Shown here piece after piece: positions 25,412 to 31,905 of a stretch of DNA of 38,608 nt. Position 1 is the stretch's first letter; every line of letters starts with the position of its first letter. The notes under the pieces were generated by a model. It ran no database searches. It was not told where the DNA came from and worked only from the letters and a program-made list of their open reading frames with translations. The translations under genes and the position numbers were made by a program. The DNA comes from Peptostreptococcaceae bacterium (GTDB lineage: Bacteria > Bacillota > Clostridia > Peptostreptococcales > Peptostreptococcaceae), in the NCBI GenBank assembly GCA_902363255.1, contig CABIZO010000011.1, positions 1 to 38,608 on the forward strand, read 5' to 3'.

Positions 25412-25618
25412 ATGTATAAATTAGAGCCAGTACAAGAAGGATCTTGCTATTTATGTGAACACGTGACTAGCTTAGAAGATGCAGATATTTGTTTATGTGG
25501 ATGTGCAAGTTTAGTAAATGGAAAAATTAAAGATGTACAAGCTGAAGTTACTTGGATATGTGCAAAATGTGGTAATAAGGTTAAACATATTGATAGAGTA
25601 AAAGTTGTTAATGAATAA
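25412..25618 (+). CDS. Cysteine-rich zinc-ribbon protein
   Basis: About 68 residues with CYLC, CLCGC and CAKC pairs, likely binding one or two zinc ions. GGGGG (25396-25400) fits the ATG at 25412; an in-frame ATG at 25403 is too close. It lies just before the lysis cassette and is closed off by a perfect 30-bp palindromic terminator, so it may be an independent moron. Function unknown. Confidence 0.6.
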   Translation: MYKLEPVQEGSCYLCEHVTSLEDADICLCGCASLVNGKIKDVQAEVTWICAKCGNKVKHIDRVKVVNE

Positions 25619-25621
25619 TAT

Positions 25622-25652
25622 AAAAAGGATCTAATTAATTAGATCCTTTTTT
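25622..25652. terminator. Perfect 30-bp palindromic terminator
   Basis: The arms are fully complementary from AAAAAGGATC to GATCCTTTTT (25622-25651), with A and T runs on both ends, so it can work on either strand. Confidence 0.85.
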
Positions 25653-25680
25653 AATTAAAAAAATAAGAAAGGAACAAAAT

Positions 25681-25911
25681 ATGGATGAATTACATTTAAG
25701 AGATACTTTAGAAAGACATGAAAAAAGGCTTAATGGACACTCTGAAAGAATTGATAAATTAGAAAAAAATCAAGCTAAAACAGATGTTAAAATTGAGAAT
25801 TTATGTAACAGTTTAGAAAAATTAACAGGAACATTAAATAAGCTAACTTATGTACTTATAACTACATTAGTTGGCTTTTTTATTTGGGCAATACAACAAA
25901 ATTTATTTTAA
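25681..25911 (+). CDS. XhlA-like haemolysin/holin accessory protein
   Basis: A 76-residue protein with an N-terminal coiled coil (heptads from DTLERHEKRLNGHSERIDKLEK) and one C-terminal membrane helix (VLITTLVGFFIWAIQ). This is the XhlA pattern; such proteins act with a holin in phage lysis or PBSX-type lysis. It is directly followed by the holin gene. Confidence 0.82.
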   Translation: MDELHLRDTLERHEKRLNGHSERIDKLEKNQAKTDVKIENLCNSLEKLTGTLNKLTYVLITTLVGFFIWAIQQNLF

Positions 25912-25926
25912 ATAGGAGGAAATATT

Positions 25927-26184
25927 ATGGATTTAACTTTTTTAAGTGATTATGTAGTTTTAGTAATTGTAGGTATATGTGTTTGCGTAGGCTATGTTTT
26001 AAAGAATAGCTTTCCTTTATTGGATAATAAGTATATACCACTAATAATGGCATTATTAGGATGTGCATTAAATATATGGATAGTTGGTGGAATTAGTCCA
26101 GATGTTATTCTAGGAGGTATGTTTAGTGGTTTAGCTAGTACTGGATTACATCAAGTATTCGTTAATTTAATACAAACTAAATAG
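25927..26184 (+). CDS. Phage holin
   Basis: An 85-residue protein with hydrophobic segments at about 10-28, 38-55 and 57-80 and a conserved-looking YIPLIMALLGCALN segment, as in small Firmicute holins of the phiLC3/Hol44 general type. It inserts in the membrane and times lysis by releasing the amidase. AGGAGG precedes the start. It sits between XhlA and endolysin. Confidence 0.82.
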   Translation: MDLTFLSDYVVLVIVGICVCVGYVLKNSFPLLDNKYIPLIMALLGCALNIWIVGGISPDVILGGMFSGLASTGLHQVFVNLIQTK

Positions 26185-26194
26185 TTAATTTATT

Positions 26195-26236
26195 AAAGTG
26201 AATTTCTTTGGCCAAAAGGAGTTCACTTTATTTATT
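26195..26236 (+). terminator. Hairpin between holin and endolysin
   Basis: AAAGTGAA (26195-26202) / TTCACTTT (26222-26229) with an inner GGCC-centred palindrome, followed by ATTTATTT. The tail is imperfect, so read-through into the endolysin gene is expected. Confidence 0.6.
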
Positions 26237-26271
26237 TAATCAAAATATAAAAATATTGGAGGAAAATTAAT

Positions 26272-27015
26272 ATGAGTATAAAAAAACCAAACGTAGTAGA
26301 GAAATGGCAAAAGAAAAATAAATATGGTAGACCTGGAACAACATTAAAAGCAACAAAGGTAGCTATTCATTACACAGGCGAGGCAGATGTACCAGGTAAG
26401 AACACAGTATCATATTTTAACAATGTTGTAGCAAATGGATATAAAGTAAATGGCAAGTATGTATATGCATCAGCTCATTATGTCATTGATCTAGACGGAA
26501 CTATATATCAATTAATACCAACAAATGAAAGATGTTATGCTACAAATGAAGCGAATAGTTATGCTATAGCAATAGAAGTAGCAACAACAGGAAAAGATAA
26601 TCATTATACAGATGCTACATATAAGGCTATGGTACATCTTGTAGCTTGGTTATGCCAATACAAGGGATTAGATTGTAAAAAGGATGTTATAACTCATACA
26701 GATGTAGTAGGCAAGAATTATAAACTTTGTCCTGTATATATGGTTAAGAACCCTAGTAAAATGACACAGTTTAAGTTGGACTGTTATAATCTTAAAGCTG
26801 GGAAAATAAATGTTAAAGATATAAAAAATTGTACAAATGGAAAAGGAGAGGTTACAAAAGTGCCAAATACAACAAATAACAATACAACAACTACAGAAAA
26901 GACAGTATATAGAGTTATAGCTGGAAGTTATTCAAACAAAGATACGGCAGAAAAACAAGCTAAGGAACTTAAGAAGAAAGGTTACGATGCCTTTGTTGCT
27001 CCTTATAACGTATAG
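26272..27015 (+). CDS. Endolysin: N-acetylmuramoyl-L-alanine amidase with SPOR domain
   Basis: A 247-residue amidase_2 enzyme that cleaves the bond between muramic acid and L-alanine. Zinc ligands are probably His33 (VAIHYTG), His142 (ITHTDVVG) and Cys153 (KLCP); an active-site Glu is in AIAIEVA. Residues about 211-247 (TVYRVIAGSYSNKDTAEKQA...) form a SPOR domain that binds denuded glycan. A Thr/Asn linker joins the two. No signal peptide is present, in keeping with holin-dependent release. Confidence 0.92.
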   Translation: MSIKKPNVVEKWQKKNKYGRPGTTLKATKVAIHYTGEADVPGKNTVSYFNNVVANGYKVNGKYVYASAHYVIDLDGTIYQLIPTNERCYATNEANSYAIAIEVATTGKDNHYTDATYKAMVHLVAWLCQYKGLDCKKDVITHTDVVGKNYKLCPVYMVKNPSKMTQFKLDCYNLKAGKINVKDIKNCTNGKGEVTKVPNTTNNNTTTTEKTVYRVIAGSYSNKDTAEKQAKELKKKGYDAFVAPYNV

Positions 27016-27033
27016 TAAAGTTTAGGTATCACA

Positions 27034-27073
27034 AAAACCTCCTAGTATCAAATCTAAGAGGTTTTATTTTTTA
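27034..27073 (+). terminator. Terminator of the late operon
   Basis: AAAACCTC (27034-27041) / GAGGTTTT (27058-27065), then ATTTTTT. Confidence 0.8.
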
Positions 27074-27091
27074 CTTTTATATAATTTCAAT

Positions 27092-27123
27092 AAAAAAGGC
27101 TATAGATTTTAACTATAGCCTTT
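27092..27123 (-). terminator. Leftward terminator facing the late terminator
   Basis: AAAGGCTATAG (27095-27105) / CTATAGCCTTT (27113-27123). On the minus strand it is followed by TTTTTT, so it ends leftward transcripts from the plasmid module. Together with the preceding hairpin it marks the convergence of the two halves of the genome. Confidence 0.8.
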
Positions 27124-27212
27124 ACACCATGTGTTACGGTTAATCATTTTTAAATACTTCTAAGAAACAATTCTTAGATTTATATTTAAATACACCATGT
27201 GTTATGGTTAAT
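27123..27212 (-). repeat. Pair of CRISPR-like degenerate repeats
   Basis: A 22-nt motif at 27123-27144 recurs at 27191-27212 with one difference (21/22), 68 bp apart. The second copy extends left to ATTTAAAT (27184-27191). Read on the minus strand the longer copy (29 nt) ends in GTATTTAAAT and resembles, as I remember it, the clostridial type I-B CRISPR repeat at about 23 of 30 positions. The 39-nt gap is spacer-sized but contains an 8-bp hairpin (27159-27178). No cas genes are present. Confidence 0.4.
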
Positions 27213-27371
27213 TATAAAGAAGCTAGTATAGTTTTTCTATAAATAGAAAATATGTTTCAATCCTTGTTTTAATGGAAAATACATAATAACTATACTCAAT
27301 ACCTTATTTTAATGGAACTTCTTTATTTATATTGTAGTACTACATTTATATCTTGTCCATATATTTATTTT
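27213..27371. other. Gene-free AT-rich stretch with a second imperfect repeat pair
   Basis: Two related 21-22-nt segments ending TTTTAATGGAA lie at 27257-27277 and 27296-27317. I see no gene or clear promoter here. Confidence 0.4.
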
Positions 27372-27671
27372 TTATACATAATATTTTCTTTCTTCAAAAT
27401 CTTCATTGTCATAATCAAACCATGCTATTAACTCATCATCTTCAGATACCATTTTACAAAGCTTGTACCATTCTTCATTATCTTTTTCTTCTACCTCACT
27501 CCACCCTTGCAATACTTGAAATACATCTTCCTGAAAGTTGCCAGTCATTACATGTTGAAAGTATATATTAGGTTCTTCTTGATTTTCTTCCCAGTATAAA
27601 CATCCACTTATTGAGCATATATTTTCTTCAGTATTATCATTTACTAAACTTAATTTTATTTCTTTTTCCAT
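27372..27671 (-). CDS. Acidic hypothetical protein, end of leftward operon
   Basis: A 99-residue very acidic protein rich in Trp, Tyr, Asp and Glu, with GAGGGGG before the start on the minus strand. No known motif. It is the last gene of a four-gene leftward operon that also codes for an AbrB/MazE-like protein. Strong acidity is common in DNA-mimic or inhibitor proteins, but nothing further supports such a role. Confidence 0.7.
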   Translation of the reverse strand: MEKEIKLSLVNDNTEENICSISGCLYWEENQEEPNIYFQHVMTGNFQEDVFQVLQGWSEVEEKDNEEWYKLCKMVSEDDELIAWFDYDNEDFEERKYYV

Positions 27672-27695
27672 CTTTAATCCCCCTCTTTTCTTTTT

Positions 27696-28019
27696 CTATA
27701 TTTTGTCTATTATAGTAATATCTTTTGGTATAAAATGAGAGAAATTCCCATTCCTCCAAAACATAGCGTAATCATGAGGTAGTATATACATATGGTCATA
27801 TTCTTTACCATCCCATTTTATTTTTATGAGAGTACCCTCTCCTGTTTCTGATAAGTTACCTAAACATTCTCCATTATCTGAGTTGCAGATGTTCAGTTTC
27901 TCACATTCCCAAGTTACAGGTATTTCTTCTACTATCTCATACTCAACAGCCTTGTTTGTAATTCCTCCATTATATGAATATTGTTTTTGCCCTGTTTGAA
28001 TTATTTTTATAGTTTTCAT
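27696..28019 (-). CDS. Hypothetical protein
   Basis: A 107-residue beta-rich protein (KTIKIIQTGQKQYSYNGG start, IKIKWDGKEYDHMYILPHDY late). AAGGGGG precedes the start, which overlaps the stop of the AbrB-like gene, so the two are translationally coupled. A toxin partner for the AbrB/MazE-like protein is conceivable from the pairing, but no toxin family is recognised. Confidence 0.7.
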   Translation of the reverse strand: MKTIKIIQTGQKQYSYNGGITNKAVEYEIVEEIPVTWECEKLNICNSDNGECLGNLSETGEGTLIKIKWDGKEYDHMYILPHDYAMFWRNGNFSHFIPKDITIIDKI

Positions 28020-28204
28020 TTTATTTCCCCCTTATTTATTTTTTTTTCTAAAATTAATTTGTTCCCATCAAATTTTGCCCTCATAATTCTATTGTCCTTA
28101 TCTAATCCTAACTCCTTAACCCATTCCGTTGGCAGCGTTAATCTTGGAGTTATATTTCCTGCACCACTCTTATTAAAATTTACTTTTAATTCTTTTTCTT
28201 TCAT
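28016..28204 (-). CDS. AbrB/MazE-like DNA-binding protein
   Basis: About 62 residues with the swapped-hairpin pattern: N..GAGNITPRLTLPTEWVKELGL then IMRAKFDGNKLILEK. The LPTEWVKELGL and DGNKLILEK signatures are those of AbrB/SpoVT/MazE proteins, which bind DNA as dimers and often autoregulate or serve as antitoxins. The ATG at 28204 has AGGTG seven bases upstream; a TTG at 28210 is too close. It may bind the palindrome in the promoter at 28493-28521. Confidence 0.78.
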   Translation of the reverse strand: MKEKELKVNFNKSGAGNITPRLTLPTEWVKELGLDKDNRIMRAKFDGNKLILEKKINKGEIK

Positions 28205-28261
28205 TCTCAATCACCTTTTAAAATTTATTTAGGCTTTTTATAGTGAGCCACCACTTTTATG

Positions 28262-28450
28262 CTATAAATATATCTCAACTTCTTCTATATCATTTCCATC
28301 TTCTATTATTGCAGTATACCAGTTATGACCTATATTATACCCACTTGAACCATTACTTTGGACTGTAACATTCTCCATTTCCTCTATCTGCTCCATTTGC
28401 TCATCTGTAATTATTTCATTGTTTAACATTCTTAACTCTTGTATATTCAT
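28262..28450 (-). CDS. Acidic small hypothetical protein
   Basis: A 62-residue acidic protein (MNIQELRMLN..., ...EDGNDIEEVEIYL), first gene after the leftward promoter at 28493-28521. AAGGGG precedes the start at long spacing. No family is recognisable. Confidence 0.65.
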   Translation of the reverse strand: MNIQELRMLNNEIITDEQMEQIEEMENVTVQSNGSSGYNIGHNWYTAIIEDGNDIEEVEIYL

Positions 28451-28492
28451 TTTGTTTATCCCCTTTTCTTTTTTATTTGTTATTATACTTTA

Positions 28493-28521
28493 ATTATATA
28501 TCAATAACGTACGTTATACAA
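28493..28521 (-). promoter_or_regulatory. Leftward promoter with palindromic operator in the spacer
   Basis: On the minus strand: TTGTAT (28516-28521), 17-bp spacer, TATAAT (28493-28498). The spacer includes almost all of the perfect 12-bp palindrome TAACGTACGTTA (28505-28516). A protein bound there would block RNA polymerase; the AbrB-like protein encoded downstream is the natural candidate. Confidence 0.7.
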
Positions 28522-28552
28522 CAAAATATTAAAAATAATTTCAAAAAGTTTT

Positions 28553-28586
28553 CGACAAAAAAAAATACCAGGAGCGAGTCCTGGTA
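28553..28586 (-). terminator. Terminator after the small hydrophobic gene
   Basis: TACCAGGA (28566-28573) / TCCTGGTA (28579-28586) around GCGAG. On the minus strand it is followed by a run of T (28557-28565). Confidence 0.85.
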
Positions 28587-28599
28587 CTAAGTTAATCTA

Positions 28600-28791
28600 T
28601 TAAAATAATTTAAAGTTGAAGAACTTAATACATATTATATTAAGCACTTCAAACCAAGCATTTAATACAACTTTTAAAGAAATAATTGCTATTATTGTAC
28701 TTAATACTATTAAAGCTATTCCAAAAATAGTTCCCAATATTCCGTATTTCCTTTCGATAAGTTCTAAAATATCTAGTATGTTCATTATCAT
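28600..28791 (-). CDS. 63-residue hydrophobic protein, candidate type I toxin
   Basis: MIMNILDILELIERKYG precedes a long hydrophobic segment (about residues 18-45) and a short basic/aromatic tail (FFNFKLF). It has a strong ribosome site, AGGGGG at nine bases, preceded by a small TTGATT/AATCAA hairpin. It has its own terminator and an opposite-strand RNA unit over its 5' leader (28831-28911). This layout and size are those of type I toxins, but it is not of the Fst type I know. It may instead be a membrane immunity protein. Confidence 0.65.
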   Translation of the reverse strand: MIMNILDILELIERKYGILGTIFGIALIVLSTIIAIISLKVVLNAWFEVLNIICIKFFNFKLF

Positions 28792-28807
28792 AATTAATTT
28801 CCCCCTA

Positions 28808-28836
28808 TTGATTTTTTTTAATCAACAGAGTATACT
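28808..28836 (+). promoter_or_regulatory. Rightward promoter of a short antisense RNA
   Basis: TTGATT (28808-28813), 17-bp spacer, TATACT (28831-28836). The predicted start is near 28843. The -10 lies in one arm of the inverted repeat ACAGAGTATAC (28825-28835) / GTATACTCTGT (28858-28868). Confidence 0.65.
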
Positions 28837-28842
28837 TATATT

Positions 28843-28911
28843 GTCGTTAGGATATGCGTATACTCTGTATATGTTTATCAAAGTCAGTAGCCACCAACTA
28901 CTGGCTTTTTT
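28843..28911 (+). ncRNA. Candidate ~70-nt antisense RNA
   Basis: The RNA runs from a near-consensus promoter to an intrinsic terminator: AGTCAGTAG (28882-28890) / CTACTGGCT (28898-28906), one G-U pair, then TTTTTT. It lies wholly within the gap between the ParR-like gene and the hydrophobic gene, on the strand opposite to both, so it can pair with the leader of the hydrophobic gene. No reading frame is needed to explain it. Confidence 0.55.
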
Positions 28912-28925
28912 ATTTTGTGTTTATA

Positions 28926-29267
28926 TTATTCTTCGTTAAATCCAAAATTATTTTCTTCTAAACACTTATCTATAGCATCTTGAACATCAGGATTATCTTT
29001 TATTCTTTCTTCCTGTTCCTGTTCTTGTTCTTCATCTTTACTATCATCTTTATCACAAACAGTTTCTTGTTGAACTTGAGCAGTAACTCCTGAAACTGTT
29101 ATATTTAAGTTATTTAATGTGTTCATGCAATTAGATAATATTCTTCTTTCAAACAACATTCTTTCAATTGCTATATTTTTATTATCTAGATTATTTTTAT
29201 TTTGATAATCTTCTATTTCTTCCCAAATATCATCAGAAAGCCTTATTGTTGTTCCTTTTTTAGCCAT
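28926..29267 (-). CDS. ParR-like ribbon-helix-helix partition adaptor
   Basis: A 113-residue protein with an N-terminal ribbon-helix-helix pattern (GTTIRLSDDIWEEIEDYQ then NIAIERMLFERR). A Glu/Gln/Asp-rich middle and an acidic C-terminus follow. It directly follows the ParM-like actin gene in the same operon (17 bp apart). ParR proteins of type II systems bind parC repeats through the ribbon domain and cap the filament with their C-terminus. The start has AAAGGTGATGG. I call it ParR from fold and position. Confidence 0.78.
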   Translation of the reverse strand: MAKKGTTIRLSDDIWEEIEDYQNKNNLDNKNIAIERMLFERRILSNCMNTLNNLNITVSGVTAQVQQETVCDKDDSKDEEQEQEQEERIKDNPDVQDAIDKCLEENNFGFNEE

Positions 29268-29284
29268 TCCATCACCTTTTTCTT

Positions 29285-30235
29285 TTATCTAAATTTTCTA
29301 GTAGCTATTAAGAAAAGACCTTTTGCAGTGATTCTCTGTGGGTCCTTAACAATATTAAATTTAGTTTTTGGAGTTAGTTTATTTGCTATTCCTCCAGCTA
29401 AATATAAATTAACTTCTGATAAGTTACCGATTCTAGAAGCGACTACTTGATCTAATCTATCTGAAAAGTTTTTATATCCAATTTCTTTTAAATCAGTATA
29501 TTTATTTTGATGATCTATCTGTGTTAATGTTTTATAAATTTCTTGTTCTTCTAATTTTTTCTCAACATATCTTAAAACCTCATTATGACCGTATGGCTCT
29601 GATTTTGATTTTAAGTCTATGAATTTTAAGTGTTCATCATAAAATGCAATTTCACTAGTTTCAAAACCAATACTAACCATTACATTATTCTTCCCATTAT
29701 GAGGATTGTTTTGATTCATCTCATACCATAATGCTGCATCTGATTCTCTGAATATAGCTATATCAGATATTTTAATTGTTTTTTCTGTATTATCTATATG
29801 ATTAATAATTGTAACCTCTTTACATTTATATTTATCCACTACTTTATCAAATGTAGATTTTTTAAACGCTCTATTTGGTACTCCTAACATGATTTCAACT
29901 TCTGCTTTATTTTCTGCATTCACTATTGTTAATTTGTCCATAGCTGCTAATAATAATTGTTGAGCAACTTCTGTAGTTTTATCATCTGCTGAATTTGCAG
30001 TAACAAGCTCTCCATCTGTTTCAGCAACCTCACCTATAAATCTTTCTGTAAAGTTAAAATCACCTTTTGTAGTTATAAATATAGGTTCTATACCTTCTTT
30101 TATGTAATCAGTAAAATCAATTTCTCTACCTTGAGCAACTACTGACTTAAACATACAGTTCATAACTATGTTCATATATTCTGTATATCCCTTAACATAA
30201 CCTCTACCAATATCAATTCCTAATTTTTGCTTCAT
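29285..30235 (-). CDS. ParM/Alp-type actin-like partition ATPase
   Basis: A 316-residue actin-like protein. The phosphate-1 loop is LGIDIGRGYVKGY (residues 5-17). The phosphate-2 loop is degenerate, VSIGFETSEIAFYD (about 187-200). The adenosine motif is LYLAGGIANKL (about 277-287). Such proteins polymerise to push plasmid copies apart, and phage-plasmids use them to be inherited without integration. GGAGG at 30242-30246 on the minus strand precedes the start. The gene lies between GAACC-rich candidate parC DNA upstream and the ParR-like gene downstream, the standard order. Confidence 0.88.
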   Translation of the reverse strand: MKQKLGIDIGRGYVKGYTEYMNIVMNCMFKSVVAQGREIDFTDYIKEGIEPIFITTKGDFNFTERFIGEVAETDGELVTANSADDKTTEVAQQLLLAAMDKLTIVNAENKAEVEIMLGVPNRAFKKSTFDKVVDKYKCKEVTIINHIDNTEKTIKISDIAIFRESDAALWYEMNQNNPHNGKNNVMVSIGFETSEIAFYDEHLKFIDLKSKSEPYGHNEVLRYVEKKLEEQEIYKTLTQIDHQNKYTDLKEIGYKNFSDRLDQVVASRIGNLSEVNLYLAGGIANKLTPKTKFNIVKDPQRITAKGLFLIATRKFR

Positions 30236-30278
30236 AAATATTCCTCCAATTTATTAATTTTAAATGTTATTTTATAAC

Positions 30279-30423
30279 GTGGTTCGTATATGAACCACTA
30301 TATTATTATAGTAACATAGTTTTTATATAAAATCAACACTTTTTGAAACATATATGAACCAAATTAGAACCAAATATATATTTTTAGTATTTATACTTAA
30401 TAAATCAATTCATATACGGTTTA
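30279..30423. promoter_or_regulatory. Candidate parC/operator: repeated TATATGAACC motifs
   Basis: A perfect dyad GTGGTTC-gtatat-GAACCAC lies at 30279-30298. Further related motifs are TATATGAACCAAA (30351-30363), AGAACCAAA (30366-30374) and the inverted ATTCATATACGGTTTA (30408-30423). They lie just upstream of the parM-like gene, where ParR would bind both for segregation and for autorepression. A -10-like TATAAT (minus strand, near 30309) lies among them, without a clear -35. Confidence 0.6.
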
Positions 30424-30449
30424 AATGCGAATTAATTTATTGATTTAAA

Positions 30450-30489
30450 GAAAAAAAGAGTCCATAGATAATATATTTATGGACTCTTT
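30450..30489 (-). terminator. Leftward terminator between rep and parM
   Basis: AAAGAGTCCATA (30455-30466) / TATGGACTCTTT (30478-30489). The minus-strand side continues with a T run. It lies about 30 bases after the start expected from the promoter at 30520-30549. Confidence 0.82.
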
Positions 30490-30513
30490 CATAACATTTA
30501 AAATTAAATTGGT
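30450..30513 (-). ncRNA. Candidate ~60-nt leftward RNA
   Basis: The promoter TTGACA (30544-30549)-N18-TATATT (30520-30525) would start near 30513, and the next structure is the terminator above, giving an RNA of 60-65 nt. Alternatively it is an attenuated leader of the parM operon. No reading frame is evident in it. Confidence 0.45.
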
Positions 30514-30519
30514 AATATA

Positions 30520-30549
30520 AATATACCTTATTCACTTCTATCATGTCAA
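30520..30549 (-). promoter_or_regulatory. Strong leftward promoter downstream of rep
   Basis: On the minus strand, TTGACA (30544-30549), 18-bp spacer, TATATT (30520-30525). It drives either a short RNA or, with read-through, the parM-parR genes. Confidence 0.7.
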
Positions 30550-30600
30550 CATTAGTTGAGTCCAAGAAATATCATTCCCTACTAGGAAAATCTTTATATT

Positions 30601-30631
30601 CTAAGTAGTAGGTACTGATCCTACTACTTAG
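30601..30631. repeat. 12-bp perfect inverted repeat just after rep
   Basis: CTAAGTAGTAGG (30601-30612) / CCTACTACTTAG (30620-30631), loop TACTGAT, ending six bases from the rep stop. A related CCTACTAGG lies at 30588-30596. On the plus strand it is followed by TTTATTTAATTTTTT, terminator-like; it could also be part of an origin. Confidence 0.55.
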
Positions 30632-30636
30632 TTTAT

Positions 30637-31656
30637 TTAATTTTTTGGCATTTCTAATCCATTTTCTTCTGCATATTCAATTACAGTCTTTCTTGATGCA
30701 TAAGTTAAAGAATTTAATCCATTATCAATAGCTCTTAAATACATTTTATAAAGTGGATTATCACTGCCAAATTTCTCATTTTGACCTTCTTTTATCATTT
30801 TAGTTAATTCCTCTGGAGTATAATTTCTAAATGATTCATTTATGTTATGAAATCTAGTAATTACTTTTGGAACAGATCCTTTACTGCTAGGAGTAAAATT
30901 CTTATCGTCTTTATATATCTTTTCAAGCAACGTAAAATATTGTCCTTCTCTTTGTTTAAATATTTCAATAGCTTTTAGTAATCTGTCTTTATTCCATTGT
31001 GCTACCTTTTTTTGTTTGTTATCACTATCTAATAACAAATGAGTATTACTTTCTATAAGTTCTTTATTTGTATTCACTACAAGAGGTTCAACCTCTGAAT
31101 GCGTAGTTAAAGAAATCTCTGTGTTAATCTCTGTGTTAGTCTCTGCTATAGGTGAGGACAACTTGTCCTTTTGAATGTGTCCAACTTGTCCTTTTCCATC
31201 AGTCCAATTTGGACACATGTTGGAATTACTCATGTGGCCATTTTGTCCTTCTGTTGAAACTTCAATATTTTCTACGTTTTTATTATTATATTCAGTTAAT
31301 AAATCATCTAATTTATCATAATCAATAGTAACCCAAAGTTTTCTGTCATATTTATGTAAATTATAATTACCTTTAATAAGAATTCCTTTATCAAATAAGT
31401 TAGTAAATATTCTTCTTACTGTTCTAACACTCCAAAAATCAAAATTTTCAACTTGCCATTTTTCATATGTATTGTATGACCATGTTTTACCATCATGGAA
31501 ATTTATTTTTGCTTTTCTGTTTATTTCTAACCAATAATGAACCTGTTGTATTACTATAGACTCATTTAATCCAATTACCTTTGCAGCAAGTCTATTAACT
31601 ACTAATGGCTCCTCATTGAATAATAATTGTGATGTTGTTTTTATTTCGTTTGACAT
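30637..31656 (-). CDS. Winged-helix plasmid/phage replication initiator
   Basis: A 339-residue protein. The N-terminal ~115 residues form a winged-helix pattern (LAAKVIGLNESIVIQQVHYWLE..., TVRRIFTNLFDKGILIKGNYN). This pattern is shared by phage replisome organisers and Clostridium plasmid Rep proteins that start theta-type replication. A polar linker (130-215) leads to a helical C-terminal domain (about 225-335). It is encoded leftward, apart from the lytic operon and beside parMR, which argues for maintenance of the circular prophage. The ribosome site is AAGGGGG. Expression is probably controlled by the leader attenuator at 31675-31710. No DnaD YxxxIxxW signature is seen. Confidence 0.75.
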   Translation of the reverse strand: MSNEIKTTSQLLFNEEPLVVNRLAAKVIGLNESIVIQQVHYWLEINRKAKINFHDGKTWSYNTYEKWQVENFDFWSVRTVRRIFTNLFDKGILIKGNYNLHKYDRKLWVTIDYDKLDDLLTEYNNKNVENIEVSTEGQNGHMSNSNMCPNWTDGKGQVGHIQKDKLSSPIAETNTEINTEISLTTHSEVEPLVVNTNKELIESNTHLLLDSDNKQKKVAQWNKDRLLKAIEIFKQREGQYFTLLEKIYKDDKNFTPSSKGSVPKVITRFHNINESFRNYTPEELTKMIKEGQNEKFGSDNPLYKMYLRAIDNGLNSLTYASRKTVIEYAEENGLEMPKN

Positions 31657-31674
31657 TTTATTTTCCCCCTTAGA

Positions 31675-31710
31675 ATTAAAAAAACCTTGATACTTTTAAT
31701 ATCAAGGTTT
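31675..31710 (-). terminator. Attenuator terminator in the rep leader
   Basis: AAACCTTGATA (31682-31692) / TATCAAGGTTT (31700-31710). On the minus strand a T run follows, ending just before the rep ribosome site. A terminator here only makes sense as conditional control of rep. Confidence 0.8.
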
Positions 31711-31789
31711 AGAGGACTAATTTTTCATTAATTTTATTGAAATAAAGTATTAAATATGATAATATTATTACATAAAATTATATATGAGA

Positions 31790-31886
31790 AAAATAGTCTA
31801 CTTCAAAACTCTTGATACCTGCGGTGTATCAGATAGAGTGGCTTAACTAAGGAGTGCCAATCCAAAGTTAGCCAGTAGGCTTTTTC
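31790..31886 (+). ncRNA. Candidate antisense RNA controlling rep
   Basis: Plus-strand structured segment. Stem-loop 1 is CTCT-TGATAC / GTATCA-gat-AGAG (31809-31838) with loop CTGCGGT. Stem-loop 2 is GGCT(t)AACT / AGTTAGCC (31840-31873). AGTAGGCTTTTTC then forms a short terminator. It is complementary to the start of the rep mRNA. The 5' end is uncertain; a weak -10 (TATATA, 31779-31784) would put it near 31790. Confidence 0.6.
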
Positions 31887-31905
31887 TATGTTTATTTTTA
31901 TCTTA

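Noticed and set aside
27353..28232. Rightward open frames opposite the AbrB operon
   Set aside because: They lack ribosome sites and overlap leftward genes that have them in regular operon spacing.
28616..28939. Rightward 107-codon open frame across the hydrophobic gene
   Set aside because: It has no ribosome site and crosses the terminator of the short rightward RNA. The leftward 63-residue gene has a strong ribosome site and terminator and explains the region better.
31797..31886. Riboswitch reading of the structured plus-strand RNA
   Set aside because: No gene lies downstream on that strand, and the complementarity to the rep leader explains it better as an antisense RNA.
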